A DNA stretch of 64,000 nucleotides, from contig NZ_VCEJ01000005.1 in assembly GCF_005860805.1 (NCBI RefSeq), forward strand, positions 434,001 to 498,000, in the 5' to 3' direction. The translations under genes were made by a program, and so were the position numbers. This document shows positions 1 to 8,605 of this stretch, piece by piece (the first letter of the stretch is position 1; every line of letters begins with the position of its first letter). A model generated the notes under the pieces. The model had not been told where the DNA came from, did no database searches, and worked only from the letters and a program-made list of their open reading frames with translations. The DNA comes from Dyadobacter luticola (lineage in GTDB: Bacteria > Bacteroidota > Bacteroidia > Cytophagales > Spirosomataceae).

Positions 1-35
1 TTATTGACAAATAACTGATTATAAGATCTGATCAT
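1..35 (-). CDS. Possible start of a gene running off the left edge
   Basis: An ATG on the minus strand at 35 opens a frame that reads MIRSYNQLFV and continues past the window edge without a stop. It lies 100 bases downstream of the small hydrophobic ORF at 135-437, in the same direction. Too little is visible to assign a family. Confidence 0.2.
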   Translation of the reverse strand, partial: MIRSYNQLFVN

Positions 36-134
36 GATTTCTGAAAAAATTGAGAATAAAACATACAGGTTAATGCGCGGCGCAAGACGAAATGTCCCGA
101 CGGGGCAAACCTTGAAATAAACTTTAACGGGAAA

Positions 135-437
135 TCAGATCAGTTCCGGTGGGGGAGAAAGGAGCTTATAGAAAGTCTCGCTTTGGAACTGGTTTGTGAA
201 AGAGAAGGCGTTTTTAAGCGGAATGGCTAAGCAGCATTTGCCAAAATCCAGTGAGTGCGAGGTCAGTAACTGATCGTCACCGATTTTTTCAACCTCGGTT
301 TCTTCGTTTTCATTGTCACAGGTGCCCGACTCGCAAGTCACGGAAGCTTTTTGCTTCGCCAGCAAAAGACCCGCAACACCTGTGGCTTTACAGATGAGAA
401 AGGTCGTAAGCAGTATGAGGCAGAGCGTTCTGAACAA
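135..437 (-). CDS. Small hypothetical membrane or exported protein, about 100 aa
   Basis: The frame is open further upstream (to 578), but that upstream part reads antisense-free through another small ORF and through a strong hairpin at 462-493, so a start after the hairpin is more plausible. The only such start in frame is a TTG at 437. From there the protein begins with one hydrophobic stretch (about residues 2-25), then a cysteine-containing acidic region (TCESGTCDNENEE), and ends in a proline-rich tail (SPPPELI). I do not recognise the family. An ATG at 530 is the alternative start. Existence as a gene is moderately supported, the start is uncertain. Confidence 0.4.
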   Translation of the reverse strand: MFRTLCLILLTTFLICKATGVAGLLLAKQKASVTCESGTCDNENEETEVEKIGDDQLLTSHSLDFGKCCLAIPLKNAFSFTNQFQSETFYKLLSPPPELI

Positions 438-461
438 TGTATGCTTTGTTTTAAAAACAGA

Positions 462-493
462 AAAGGAACATTCACAACGTAAAATGTTCCTTT
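462..493. terminator. Bidirectional hairpin terminator
   Basis: An 11-base perfect inverted repeat (arms 462-472 and 483-493, arm AAAGGAACATT) is flanked by T-runs on both strands. It starts eight bases after the stop of the 36-aa ORF at 502-612 on the minus strand, which makes it a likely terminator for that unit. Confidence 0.55.
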
Positions 494-501
494 CGTTTTT
501 C

Positions 502-612
502 TTATTTATTGACTTTCCAGTTCTTCTCATTGTTTTCCAACCAACGTCCCACCAGGAAAGCGGAGCCGAGTAAAACAATGTAAAAAGCGATCATTATAAT
601 GGTCATGAACAT
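502..612 (-). CDS. Possible 36-residue single-pass membrane peptide
   Basis: ATG at 612 to TAA at 502 encodes a short peptide that starts MFMTIIMIAFYIVLLGSAF and ends WLENNEKNWKVNK: one membrane helix followed by a charged tail. It is too short for routine gene calling, but a hairpin with a T-run follows directly after its stop, as for a real transcription unit. It overlaps, in another frame, the upstream extension of the 135-437 ORF. No family recognised. Confidence 0.3.
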   Translation of the reverse strand: MFMTIIMIAFYIVLLGSAFLVGRWLENNEKNWKVNK

Positions 613-657
613 AAAAATACGCAGTTGGTTTTCGACTTAACGGTAACAAAAATAGCT

Positions 658-682
658 AAAAAATGCCAAGGTCGGCTTGGCT
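658..682 (-). terminator. Terminator after hisB
   Basis: On the minus strand a GCCAAG/CTTGGC stem (plus-strand arms 665-670 and 676-681) is followed by a run of six T, ten bases beyond the hisB stop codon. Confidence 0.6.
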
Positions 683-691
683 GGGAAAAAA

Positions 692-1816
692 TTAAAGTAC
701 ACCTTTTGTGGAAGGCATGAAGTCCAGGGCTTTCAGATCACGCTTAACCGCCATTTTGATGGCTTTTGCAAATGCTTTAAAAATTGACTCGATCTTGTGG
801 TGCTCGTTTTGTCCTTCCACTTTAATGTTCAGGTTCGACAAAGAGGTATCTGAGAATGATTTAAAAAAGTGAAAGAACATTTCTGTCGGCATTTCACCGA
901 TTTTTTCTCTCTTAAATTCCGCATCCCACACAATCCATGGACGGCCCGAAAAGTCGATTGCGACCTGGGCCAATGCTTCGTCCATCGGGAGAAGAAATCC
1001 GTAGCGGCTGATGCCTCTTTTATCGCCGAGTGCCTGGCGATACGCTTCGCCCAGTGCCAGGGCAGTATCTTCAATAGTATGATGTTCGTCAATGTGTAGG
1101 TCACCTTCAACCTGGATTGTCAGATCCGCGCCGGAATGTCGCGCGAGTTGGTCGAGCATGTGGTCGAAAAATCCGAGTCCGGTGTGAATGTTGGACCGGC
1201 CGCTGCCGTCGAGGTTCAGCTCAACTTTGATCTGCGTTTCTTTGGTATTTCTTTCAACAGAAGCTTTGCGGGAAGGTAGTTTCAAATGTTCGTAAATGTT
1301 ATCCCAATCATTGGAAATCAAGGAAGTAGTCACATTCATCTGATCCGACATGCCGCTTTCCGGCACGGCATCGGCAATCAAAATCGCTTTTGCACCCAGG
1401 TTCACAGCAAGCTGCACATCTGTCAGTCTATCACCGATTACGTAGCTATTTGCCAGATCATATTCTTCTGAAAAATAGGAAGTTAACATGCCAATTCCCG
1501 GCTTACGGGTCGGAAGGTTGTCTTCGGGAAAACTTCTGTCAACATATATCTCCGTGAAATGTACACCTTCACCCTCCAATGTTTTGAGCATTTTGTTCTG
1601 CGCAGGCCAGAAGGTATCCTCCGGAAAAGAATCCGTTCCTAAACCATCCTGGTTTGTTACCATTACCAGCTCATAATCAGTTTCTTCCGCAATTTTTCTC
1701 AGGTTGGAGATTGCTTTTGGCAGGAATTCCAGTTTTTCAAGAGAATCAACCTGAAAATCGGTTTTGGGCTCAACAATGATCGTTCCGTCACGATCTATAA
1801 ACAGGACTTTTTTCAT
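692..1816 (-). CDS. hisB: Bifunctional histidinol-phosphatase / imidazoleglycerol-phosphate dehydratase HisB
   Basis: Catalyses two cytosolic steps of histidine synthesis: dehydration of imidazoleglycerol phosphate and dephosphorylation of histidinol phosphate. The N-terminal HAD-type phosphatase (about residues 1-165) has the DRDGT motif at residues 8-12 with both catalytic aspartates. The C-terminal dehydratase (about 185-374) has two metal-binding motifs, DEHHTIED and NEHHKIES. At 374 aa it is close to the usual bifunctional length (about 355-380). The cysteine-rich zinc loop seen before RKP in E. coli HisB is replaced by a cysteine-free sequence ([14 protein letters not shown]). No other his gene lies nearby, so it is transcribed on its own and divergently from ribE. 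The enzyme call is firm. Confidence 0.95.
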   Translation of the reverse strand: MKKVLFIDRDGTIIVEPKTDFQVDSLEKLEFLPKAISNLRKIAEETDYELVMVTNQDGLGTDSFPEDTFWPAQNKMLKTLEGEGVHFTEIYVDRSFPEDNLPTRKPGIGMLTSYFSEEYDLANSYVIGDRLTDVQLAVNLGAKAILIADAVPESGMSDQMNVTTSLISNDWDNIYEHLKLPSRKASVERNTKETQIKVELNLDGSGRSNIHTGLGFFDHMLDQLARHSGADLTIQVEGDLHIDEHHTIEDTALALGEAYRQALGDKRGISRYGFLLPMDEALAQVAIDFSGRPWIVWDAEFKREKIGEMPTEMFFHFFKSFSDTSLSNLNIKVEGQNEHHKIESIFKAFAKAIKMAVKRDLKALDFMPSTKGVL

Positions 1817-1998
1817 GAATGGTGATTAGAGATTAGCGGATTTCAGGAGTGAACATGGATTCCTTTACCGGTGCAAAGTTCGCAAACTATATGAAACTGG
1901 AAAGTAATCGCGGGGTAAACATCACTTGCCTCTTACATGTTGAAAGAAAGAGTAGCGAACAAATCGTAACTTAGTGCTTTCAAAAATTGTAATTAACC

Positions 1999-2592
1999 AT
2001 GTTTACAGGAATTGTCGAGTCAATCGCGGAAGTAGTACATATAGAAACCGAGGGTACCAATAAGACTTTTACACTGAAATCTTCTCTCGTACCCGAATTC
2101 AAAATTGACCAAAGCGTAAATCACAATGGTGTTTGCCTGACGGTGGTAGCGGTAGAAGCTGATACTTATAAAGTGACCGCTATCGAGGAAACATTGTCGA
2201 AAACAAATCTTGGGCTTCTGAAAACAGGAGATAAGGTAAACCTGGAACGCTGCATGCCAGCAAACGGACGGTTTGACGGGCACATTGTGCAGGGGCACGT
2301 GGACCAGACGGGTATCTGCACGAATGTGGAGGAGCGTGACGGAAGTTGGTTGTTTGATTTTGACTACGACGGCTCGGTAGGTAACATTACCGTGGAGAAG
2401 GGTTCGATATGCATTAACGGCGTGAGCCTCACGGTTTTCAATTCGCAGGAACATGCTTTCCGGGTGGCTATTATCCCTTATACTTATTCATTTACGAATT
2501 TTCATTCACTGAAAGCCGGTGATTCGGTGAACCTGGAATTCGATATTCTGGGTAAATACATGCAAAGAATTCTTGGTTCTTATCGCGTATAG
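1999..2592 (+). CDS. ribE: Riboflavin synthase alpha chain
   Basis: Converts two molecules of 6,7-dimethyl-8-ribityllumazine into riboflavin and a pyrimidine by-product in the cytosol; it acts as a trimer. The 197-aa protein starts with the family signature MFTGIVE and has two lumazine-binding repeats (about residues 1-97 and 98-190), each with the NGVCLTV / NGVSLTV type motif. It is divergent from hisB and is followed 67 bases later by the PASTA gene. No FMN riboswitch is recognisable in the 182 bases upstream. Family assignment is secure. Confidence 0.95.
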   Translation: MFTGIVESIAEVVHIETEGTNKTFTLKSSLVPEFKIDQSVNHNGVCLTVVAVEADTYKVTAIEETLSKTNLGLLKTGDKVNLERCMPANGRFDGHIVQGHVDQTGICTNVEERDGSWLFDFDYDGSVGNITVEKGSICINGVSLTVFNSQEHAFRVAIIPYTYSFTNFHSLKAGDSVNLEFDILGKYMQRILGSYRV

Positions 2593-2659
2593 TGTATTGG
2601 CTTCTTGAAATATTACGTTTATTTTTACCCAACCATCATTTTCGCGCAGCATTACATTC

Positions 2660-3457
2660 ATGGCCAAAATAAGTACACAATCCCGAAAGGACCTTTTCAC
2701 GCATATTGGAATAATCGTTTTACTTCTTGTGGTCCTTTTTCTCGGGTTCTTTTTTGTCTATCTGCCTTTCACGACCAATCACGGAGAAGCGATTACGGTA
2801 CCTGATTTGAAAAAGAAAAATGTGGAGGAACTGGAAGAATTCCTCGGCGACCGCGACCTGCGCTATGAAGTGGACTGCACATTTGTAACCAACACACCGG
2901 CCCTGACCATTATTTCACAATATCCTTTGCCAGGTTCCAAAGTGAAAGAAGGCCGGAAAATATATGTGACGGTAGTGTCGCGCACGGCGCCGCTGATCAA
3001 AATGCCGAAACTGACAGATATGACGCACCGCAGCGCGCAAATGTTGCTGAAAAGCGTCGGTCTGGAAGAAGGAAATATTTCGTATGTGCCTGATATGGCG
3101 CAGAATGCAGTTTTGAAACAAATGTATAACGGCAAGGAAATCCTGCCGGGACAGGCTATCGCAAAAGGTTCGCGGATTGACCTGCAACTCGGCGAGGGAT
3201 TGGGAACTGCGCAGTTTGAGGCACCCTCTGTGATTGGTATGCCGCTGGATGAAGCTAAAATTGCAATTATCGGTGCTGGGCTTAAAATCGGGCAGCAAAT
3301 GGAAGTGCCTGCGGAAGAAGGTCAGGCGGCTGGTTCAGTGGTGCGACAAAATCCGGATGCGGGTAATAATGTGAGAATAGGGGATGTAATCGATCTTTGG
3401 GTAACACCGCAGGGCGCCGAACCAGTTGAGAATGAGACGAGTTTACCACAGCCATAA
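2660..3457 (+). CDS. Membrane-anchored protein with three PASTA domains
   Basis: The 265-aa protein has a short cytosolic tail, one membrane helix (about residues 14-36, IGIIVLLLVVLFLGFFFV), and an outward-facing part of three successive PASTA domains (about 42-112, 113-186, 190-258). PASTA domains bind muropeptides or beta-lactam-like ligands in penicillin-binding proteins and kinases; here there is no kinase or transpeptidase domain. Stand-alone PASTA proteins are common in Bacteroidota. Its 3' end overlaps the start of the downstream T9SS cargo gene by 26 bases, so the two are probably co-transcribed. The partner and exact role are not known. Confidence 0.85.
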   Translation: MAKISTQSRKDLFTHIGIIVLLLVVLFLGFFFVYLPFTTNHGEAITVPDLKKKNVEELEEFLGDRDLRYEVDCTFVTNTPALTIISQYPLPGSKVKEGRKIYVTVVSRTAPLIKMPKLTDMTHRSAQMLLKSVGLEEGNISYVPDMAQNAVLKQMYNGKEILPGQAIAKGSRIDLQLGEGLGTAQFEAPSVIGMPLDEAKIAIIGAGLKIGQQMEVPAEEGQAAGSVVRQNPDAGNNVRIGDVIDLWVTPQGAEPVENETSLPQP

Positions 3458-5300
3458 AAATTTCTTCATTAATATTCAATTTTTGCTGATTGCCGGGATG
3501 TTCGTCCTGGCTCAGTCGATTCCTGCTTTTGCCCAGCTTCGGATTGTCCCGCTCGGTGAGTTTCCACAGCATTTAGAATCCACCGAGGATTTTAAGGATC
3601 CCGCAAGAATCGGGGCGTCACTCAGCTTACCTTTCTTTGACGACTTTTCGACCACCAAAACTTCGGCACCGAGCAATGCTTACTGGCTGCCGGGGAGTGG
3701 TGTCTACGTCAATAACACGCTCACAAATTCTCACCCATCGGTGAATGTAGCCACTTTTGATGGGCTGAATGCTGGCGGGATTCCGTATAGTCTGGTAAAT
3801 CCGCTCACGCAGAATTTTACCGATACACTTACTTCTCAGCCTGTTAACCTTGCTGGAAAAGCCGCTGCCGATTCTGTTTATCTAAGTTTTAGCTGGGCTG
3901 CAAAAGGTTTGGGGGAACTGCCCGATTCCAGCGATTTTTTGCAACTTGAATTTTATAGTAAGGCCAATGGTTGGGTGGTGGTTTGGAATCAACTGGGCTA
4001 TAATGTCGATACATTATTTCATCAGCAGTTTATTGCTATTAAAGATGCCGCTTACTTCCACGATGCATTTCAATTCAGGTTCAGGTCTTATGGAAGAAAT
4101 ACAGGGCCGTATGATACCTGGCATCTGGATTATGTTTATCTCAATGATAAAAGGTCTGTAAAGCAGCCTTATCTCTTTGATGTGTCTGTTAGAAAGCCAC
4201 TTACGTCATTTTTGAAGAAATATACGGCGATGCCGCTGGGACAGTACAGGGTTAATCCGATCGCGGCTACTGCCGATTCGCTTAGAACGGATATTGTCAA
4301 TCATTTCAACAATTTCAATGTGCTCACCAGCGTCCTGACGGTTTCTGATGAGCAGCGGGGGACGGAATTGTTGCGAGCTACACAGAGATCCATTTTGATA
4401 GAATCACTTAAATCAAAGTCACTTTCGGCCAAGATCAGTCCGCCTGCTATCCCTGCAACATTGGATAGTCTGCATTTATTATCGAAATTCTATATCGTCA
4501 CTACGGACACGATTCCGAAGGTGAATCTCAAAACCAATGATACGATTTACGCACGAACAACATTATCGGATTACTATGCCTACGACGACGGAAGCGCAGA
4601 ATACGGGGTGCAGGTAAACCAAAAGTTGGGTAGGGTAGCAGTTCAATATGTACTTTCAAAACCGGACACGATTGGCGGGGTGCGAGTGGCATTGGTACCT
4701 TTCAACAAGGATATTTCGGGACAAAGTTTTACGGTTCAAATTTACAATAACAAAAATGGCCGGCCCGATCGGATGATCGCCCAAAGGTCGGTTCCAGTGC
4801 GCTATGCGTCCAGCAGAAATGCATTTATCGATTACGCATTCAGCAACCCGGTGGCGGTTTTGGATACTTTTTATGTAGGCTGGCTGCAAATCAATGAGCA
4901 GCCGGTGACAGTTGGTTTTGACCGTAATTCGACATTCAGTAAAAATTCTGTTTACTATAATCTGGGAACCGAGTGGGCGAAAGAAACGACATTAAATGGT
5001 AACATTATGCTGCGGCCATATCTTGGCAAAAAAGCGCAGGCGATTGTTACCGGAAATGAGCCGGTAGCTAGTCAGGAAGTACATTTTTTCCCAAACCCAA
5101 ATAAGGGGGAAATTAGTTGGCAAAATAAATCCATTAAAAAGATTGAGATATTCTCGGTGCAGGGACATTTGATAGAAACGATCATTCCGAAAGAAAACGC
5201 ACAGACAGCTACATTGACGAATGTGATCGACGGCATGTACATTTTAAAAGCGACCGACGGGAAACGATCTTTTGTGCAAAAGATGTTATTTTTTAAATAG
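3432..5300 (+). CDS. Secreted protein with type IX secretion sorting domain
   Basis: About 622 aa. I chose the ATG at 3432, since the longer frame needs a TTG at 3426; either start lies inside the PASTA gene. The N-terminus is a signal peptide (hydrophobic FLLIAGMFVLAQSIPAFA, cleavage likely before QLRIV). The last 75 residues match a type A T9SS C-terminal sorting domain: FFPNPNKGEI, then KIEIFSVQGHLIE, GMYILKATDG and a final VQKMLFF. The middle is beta-rich and I recognise no catalytic domain. It should cross the outer membrane through the T9SS machine whose core genes lie at 7.5-13.6 kb. Substrate or adhesive role unknown. Confidence 0.85.
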   Translation: MRRVYHSHKNFFINIQFLLIAGMFVLAQSIPAFAQLRIVPLGEFPQHLESTEDFKDPARIGASLSLPFFDDFSTTKTSAPSNAYWLPGSGVYVNNTLTNSHPSVNVATFDGLNAGGIPYSLVNPLTQNFTDTLTSQPVNLAGKAAADSVYLSFSWAAKGLGELPDSSDFLQLEFYSKANGWVVVWNQLGYNVDTLFHQQFIAIKDAAYFHDAFQFRFRSYGRNTGPYDTWHLDYVYLNDKRSVKQPYLFDVSVRKPLTSFLKKYTAMPLGQYRVNPIAATADSLRTDIVNHFNNFNVLTSVLTVSDEQRGTELLRATQRSILIESLKSKSLSAKISPPAIPATLDSLHLLSKFYIVTTDTIPKVNLKTNDTIYARTTLSDYYAYDDGSAEYGVQVNQKLGRVAVQYVLSKPDTIGGVRVALVPFNKDISGQSFTVQIYNNKNGRPDRMIAQRSVPVRYASSRNAFIDYAFSNPVAVLDTFYVGWLQINEQPVTVGFDRNSTFSKNSVYYNLGTEWAKETTLNGNIMLRPYLGKKAQAIVTGNEPVASQEVHFFPNPNKGEISWQNKSIKKIEIFSVQGHLIETIIPKENAQTATLTNVIDGMYILKATDGKRSFVQKMLFFK

Positions 5301-5326
5301 ATTTGATTTTTACCAAATTCAATCAC

Positions 5327-5626
5327 ATGGATATCACAGTTGAAGAATTAAAAGAGCGCCTGGATAAAGGCGAAGACCTTCACTTTTACGATGTTCGCGA
5401 AGAACATGAATATGAAGAAGATAATCTCGGTGCCACATTGATACCGCTGGGCGAGCTGCCGGATCGTCTGGATGAGCTCGAACCTTTGAAAGATGAAGAG
5501 ATCATCATTCACTGCCGTTCGGGAGCCAGAAGTGGCCGGGCGGCGCAGTATCTGGAATCTCAGGGCTTCACGAATGTGAGAAACGTTGTGGGTGGGATTC
5601 TGGCTTACCGCGAGCTCGAAGACTAA
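5327..5626 (+). CDS. Single-domain rhodanese-like sulfurtransferase
   Basis: A compact 99-aa rhodanese domain. The ATG at 5327 (MDITVEELKERL) is preferred to a TTG 24 bases upstream because the family begins here. The active-site loop HCRSGARSGRAA contains the catalytic cysteine that carries persulfide sulfur; the DVREEHEYEEDN stretch is the conserved CH2A-type motif. No signal peptide, so cytosolic. It follows the T9SS cargo gene by 26 bases and ends at a hairpin terminator. The physiological sulfur acceptor cannot be told from sequence. Confidence 0.9.
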   Translation: MDITVEELKERLDKGEDLHFYDVREEHEYEEDNLGATLIPLGELPDRLDELEPLKDEEIIIHCRSGARSGRAAQYLESQGFTNVRNVVGGILAYRELED

Positions 5627-5644
5627 GTTTTATTCAGTTAGAGA

Positions 5645-5677
5645 AGCAGTTCGTAGCATGGTTACGAACTGCTTTTT
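5645..5677 (+). terminator. Terminator after the rhodanese gene
   Basis: Perfect 11-base inverted repeat AGCAGTTCGTA (5645-5655) with its complement (5663-5673), followed by a T-run on the plus strand. The T-run overlaps the last codons of convergent miaA. Confidence 0.7.
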
Positions 5678-6599
5678 ATTTGGCCGCAGCAATTTCGGAC
5701 TTGACATAGTCGAGAATTTCTTCAAATGCACCCGCATTAAACCATTTAAAATTTCCCTGGTGACGGAACCAGGTCAGCTGGCGTTTCGCGTAGCGCCGGG
5801 AGTTTTGTTTCAAAAGTCGGATCATTTCTTTTTCGTCATATAATCCGTCCAGAAATCCGTATACTTCCTTATAACCAACTGTTTGCAGCGCGTGATGCGC
5901 CCGGTATCCAATCAAATCCTTGGCTTCAATTACAAGACCGTCGGCCAGCATTTGATCCATCCTACTATCAATCCGGTGATATAATTCTGCCCGGTCGCGG
6001 TCGATGGCAATGTTCAGCGCCAAAAATGGCCGCTTCCTGGTATCCCGCTGCTGATATTGACTAATCGGCTTTCCCGTGGAATGATACACTTCCAAAGCGC
6101 GTAAAACCCGCTGCGGGTTCATGATTTCTTTTTTAGCCGCAAATGATGGATCAATTACGTTGATTTCTTTTTGCAAAATCGCAAGTCCCTCCGTCTGCAA
6201 TCGCTGCGTGAGTGATTCCCTCAGGCCGGGTAGGGGTGCCGGCAGGTCATCCAGTCCTTCCAGAACTGCCTTAATGTACAGTCCGGAACCTCCCGTCATG
6301 ACTACGTAATCGTATTTCTGAAAAAGCGATTCGAGCAGTTTTAATGTATCTCTTTCGAAATCGCCTGCACTGTAGTTTTCGCTGATGGAATGTGAATTGA
6401 TAAAATGGTGCGGTACCTGTGCCAGCTCCGCCTCGCTGGGCTTAGCGGTACCGATATTCAGTTCCCGAAAAAATTGCCGTGAGTCTGCCGAAATGATCTC
6501 CGTGTTCAGCGCTTTTGCCAGCCTGATCGAGAGTTCGGTTTTCCCGACAGCAGTCGGTCCGGCTATCACAATCAGATGTTTTATTGAAGCCTCTGGCAT
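5676..6599 (-). CDS. miaA: tRNA dimethylallyltransferase MiaA
   Basis: Transfers a dimethylallyl group to N6 of adenosine 37 in tRNAs reading U-starting codons. The 307-aa protein has the P-loop GPTAVGKTELS (about residues 13-23), the substrate-binding SADSRQ and NIGTAKP motifs, the RRYAKRQLTWFR motif near the C-terminus (about 265-280), and normal family length. It is convergent with the rhodanese gene and divergent from the collagen-like lipoprotein gene. Assignment is firm. Confidence 0.96.
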   Translation of the reverse strand: MPEASIKHLIVIAGPTAVGKTELSIRLAKALNTEIISADSRQFFRELNIGTAKPSEAELAQVPHHFINSHSISENYSAGDFERDTLKLLESLFQKYDYVVMTGGSGLYIKAVLEGLDDLPAPLPGLRESLTQRLQTEGLAILQKEINVIDPSFAAKKEIMNPQRVLRALEVYHSTGKPISQYQQRDTRKRPFLALNIAIDRDRAELYHRIDSRMDQMLADGLVIEAKDLIGYRAHHALQTVGYKEVYGFLDGLYDEKEMIRLLKQNSRRYAKRQLTWFRHQGNFKWFNAGAFEEILDYVKSEIAAAK

Positions 6600-6804
6600 T
6601 GCTGGATTTTTGTGTTATTCGTGGATTACAAAAATAAGTAACCGGTTTTAAAGCGACCCGGCATTCTTTGGATGCGCAGAAGGATTAATAATATTTTTTG
6701 CATAATTTATGCCTTGAACGCCTTTATGCTCGTCACTTTACATTTTGCTTGCGTAACGACTCTTACAATTTCTTCTTTAATTCACAATTTAAACGTTAAC
6801 AGTT

Positions 6805-7413
6805 ATGTTCAAAAAATTATTACTTTTTGCCTGGGTAGCATTAATGGTGGCATTCATTGCAAGCTGTAAAGGGGAGCAGGGTGATGTGGGACCAAAAGGA
6901 GACACAGGCGCTGCGGGACCAACCGGGCCAGCGGGACCTGCCGGCGCTGATGGCCAGGATGGTACGGGTGGCGGCGGTGGAGGCTCGATCATCGCTTTTA
7001 TGGGTGAAATTGAGACGGATACAGCTGGTAATATGGTTGTTGGTGATACTGCTTTCTTCACGGGATTTACCGCAGATGAAATTAAAAGTGTTGAAAAAGG
7101 GGTTTTCCAGGTGTATCTTAAAGATGATGGCGCTTATTTCCCAGTACCAGGACTTGTTCTTTTCAGTGACGAGGCGATTAGCTATGGTTATTACTATGCT
7201 GTGGAAGGCAATGCACTATACTTCCCAATTTACAGAACATCTGCGGCGAAAGTGAAAAAGCGGTCATTTGAAGAAGTTAGAGTTCTGGTTATCCCAGCGG
7301 CCAATGCAAACGGTCGGGTGAGTTCAAATGTCAATTGGAAAAATTACGATGAGGCGGTAGCAGCGTTAGGGCTAACTGAGGCGGATGTAAAGGTGGTGAG
7401 AAAAGGTCACTGA
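6805..7413 (+). CDS. Lipoprotein with a collagen-like Gly-X-Y stretch
   Basis: The 202-aa protein has a lipoprotein signal ending in AFIASC (Cys21 is the probable lipidated residue). Directly after it come ten Gly-X-Y triplets (about residues 23-52: GEQGDVGPKGDTGAAGPTGP and on), then a glycine-rich linker (TGGGGGGS) and a C-terminal domain of about 140 aa that I do not recognise. Ten triplets can form a short trimeric collagen helix, so a trimeric stalk holding the C-terminal domain off the membrane is plausible. The 205 bases upstream are AT-rich and noncoding. A hairpin terminator follows. Confidence 0.8.
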   Translation: MFKKLLLFAWVALMVAFIASCKGEQGDVGPKGDTGAAGPTGPAGPAGADGQDGTGGGGGGSIIAFMGEIETDTAGNMVVGDTAFFTGFTADEIKSVEKGVFQVYLKDDGAYFPVPGLVLFSDEAISYGYYYAVEGNALYFPIYRTSAAKVKKRSFEEVRVLVIPAANANGRVSSNVNWKNYDEAVAALGLTEADVKVVRKGH

Positions 7414-7446
7414 TAAATCCCTGAATCTGAGATATTCGATGCCAAT

Positions 7447-7482
7447 AAAAAAGGAGCTAACCGTAACGGTCAGCTCCTTTTT
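7447..7482. terminator. Bidirectional terminator between collagen-like gene and gldN
   Basis: Stem AAAAAGGAGCT / AGCTCCTTTTT with an inner ACCGT/ACGGT extension; T-runs on both strands let it serve the lipoprotein gene and the convergent gldN. Confidence 0.75.
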
Positions 7483-7500
7483 ACTTTGATTTCCTTAAAA

Positions 7501-8568
7501 TTAATATTCCCAAAGACCGTGTTCAAGCTCCATCAACTCCTGTTCGTAGTTAAGAGATTTGATCAACGCTTCTTTTTCGCCGCTGTAAATGTCCAAAAAC
7601 GCTTTATCGCTGGCATTTGAGAATTTCACGATCCTTCCGTAGAATAAGCGCAGATCAAATGCATCTGCCAGGTTTTTATTCTGGGCGGTATTATGCGTGT
7701 TATACCAGATATATTTCTTAGGATCGCTTCTGAACAATCTTTCAGCATCTTTCCAGCGGAATGAAGCAACTGGTACTTCAAGACCCGTCGCAGTTTGATC
7801 AGACGGAAGAATGATTGTCAAAGTCTGAACATCATTATAGAGGCGTGATCTCTTTTTGTCAAATGTCCAGTCTTCCTTGATCTCAATGATACTCAACTGC
7901 TCAGGAAAGTATTCTTCGTCGCTTGCAGCTACCTGGGTTTCGAAAGATGTAGAGTCTACCTTAGGTTGTTCTACCACAGGTTCTGCTTTTGCCACCTCGT
8001 TTTTAGCACCTTTTTTAGAGCTTTTCTTCTTAGGAGGTCCCCATCCATCGTCTTCTACGATTGCCTCTTTCTTAGGATCTTTTTTTGCAGTATTTCCCCA
8101 GCCATCGTCCGCCGAGGTTGCTTGCTTGGCAGGATCTGCTTTTGGTTTGCCTCCCCATCCGTCATCCGTTTTTGCAGGTTCGCCAAATCCGGCTGCTATC
8201 TCTTCTGCCGATAGTCCGGCTGTCTGATTAGGGATTAATATACGCTTATGCAGATCATCAGAAGTAATCTTGGTTGCGCAAGAATCATTCGTGTAAGCAT
8301 CGATCAATCCTGCTTTCGCAGCTTCCAATAAATAACGGGTAATCTCATTATTTTTTGAAAACATGGATACGTTCTGCTTTTCTTTCAAGTCGATCCGTCT
8401 CCATAATGTCCTTTTCATCATCACATCGCCATCACTGATGGGACGGGATGAGAAATTGTTTACAGTCGAGTCCTCCTTTTCCTGGGCAAATGCAACTCCG
8501 GTTCCCAGCGACAAGGATAACAAAGACAGTGCAATGTGTTTTCCGTTCATTCTTCTCATATCACGCAT
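7501..8568 (-). CDS. gldN: Type IX secretion / gliding motility protein GldN (PorN)
   Basis: GldN/PorN is a periplasmic component that forms rings with the lipoprotein GldK/PorK under the outer membrane. I place the start at the ATG at 8568 (38 bases after the gldM stop), which gives about 355 aa with a signal peptide ending GTGVAFAQ; the frame is open further up inside gldM but without a good start. Family segments: ISDGDVMMKRTLWRRIDLKEKQN near the N-terminus, and IIEIKEDWTFDKKRS, SFRWKDAERLF and KNLADAFDLRLFYG later. Between them sits a low-complexity insert with a 19-residue repeat (listed separately). Last gene of porP-gldKLMN. Confidence 0.93.
   Translation of the reverse strand: MRDMRRMNGKHIALSLLSLSLGTGVAFAQEKEDSTVNNFSSRPISDGDVMMKRTLWRRIDLKEKQNVSMFSKNNEITRYLLEAAKAGLIDAYTNDSCATKITSDDLHKRILIPNQTAGLSAEEIAAGFGEPAKTDDGWGGKPKADPAKQATSADDGWGNTAKKDPKKEAIVEDDGWGPPKKKSSKKGAKNEVAKAEPVVEQPKVDSTSFETQVAASDEEYFPEQLSIIEIKEDWTFDKKRSRLYNDVQTLTIILPSDQTATGLEVPVASFRWKDAERLFRSDPKKYIWYNTHNTAQNKNLADAFDLRLFYGRIVKFSNASDKAFLDIYSGEKEALIKSLNYEQELMELEHGLWEY
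7996..8166 (-). repeat. 57-bp (19-codon) tandem repeat inside gldN
   Basis: Three consecutive 19-residue units each begin with DDGWG, followed by a lysine/proline/alanine-rich segment (GKPKADPAKQATSA; NTAKKDPKKEAIVE; PPKKKSSKKGAKNE). Their DDGWG starts are spaced exactly 19 codons apart (about residues 135, 154 and 173 of the protein counted from the 8568 start). The units are diverged apart from the DDGWG box. Confidence 0.85.
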
Positions 8569-8605
8569 AAGGTTGTATTGACCAAACAACGACTGAATTT
8601 TTTTA

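Noticed and set aside
1817-1998. Possible FMN riboswitch upstream of ribE
   Set aside because: I find none of the conserved RFN element blocks in the 182 bases before the gene.
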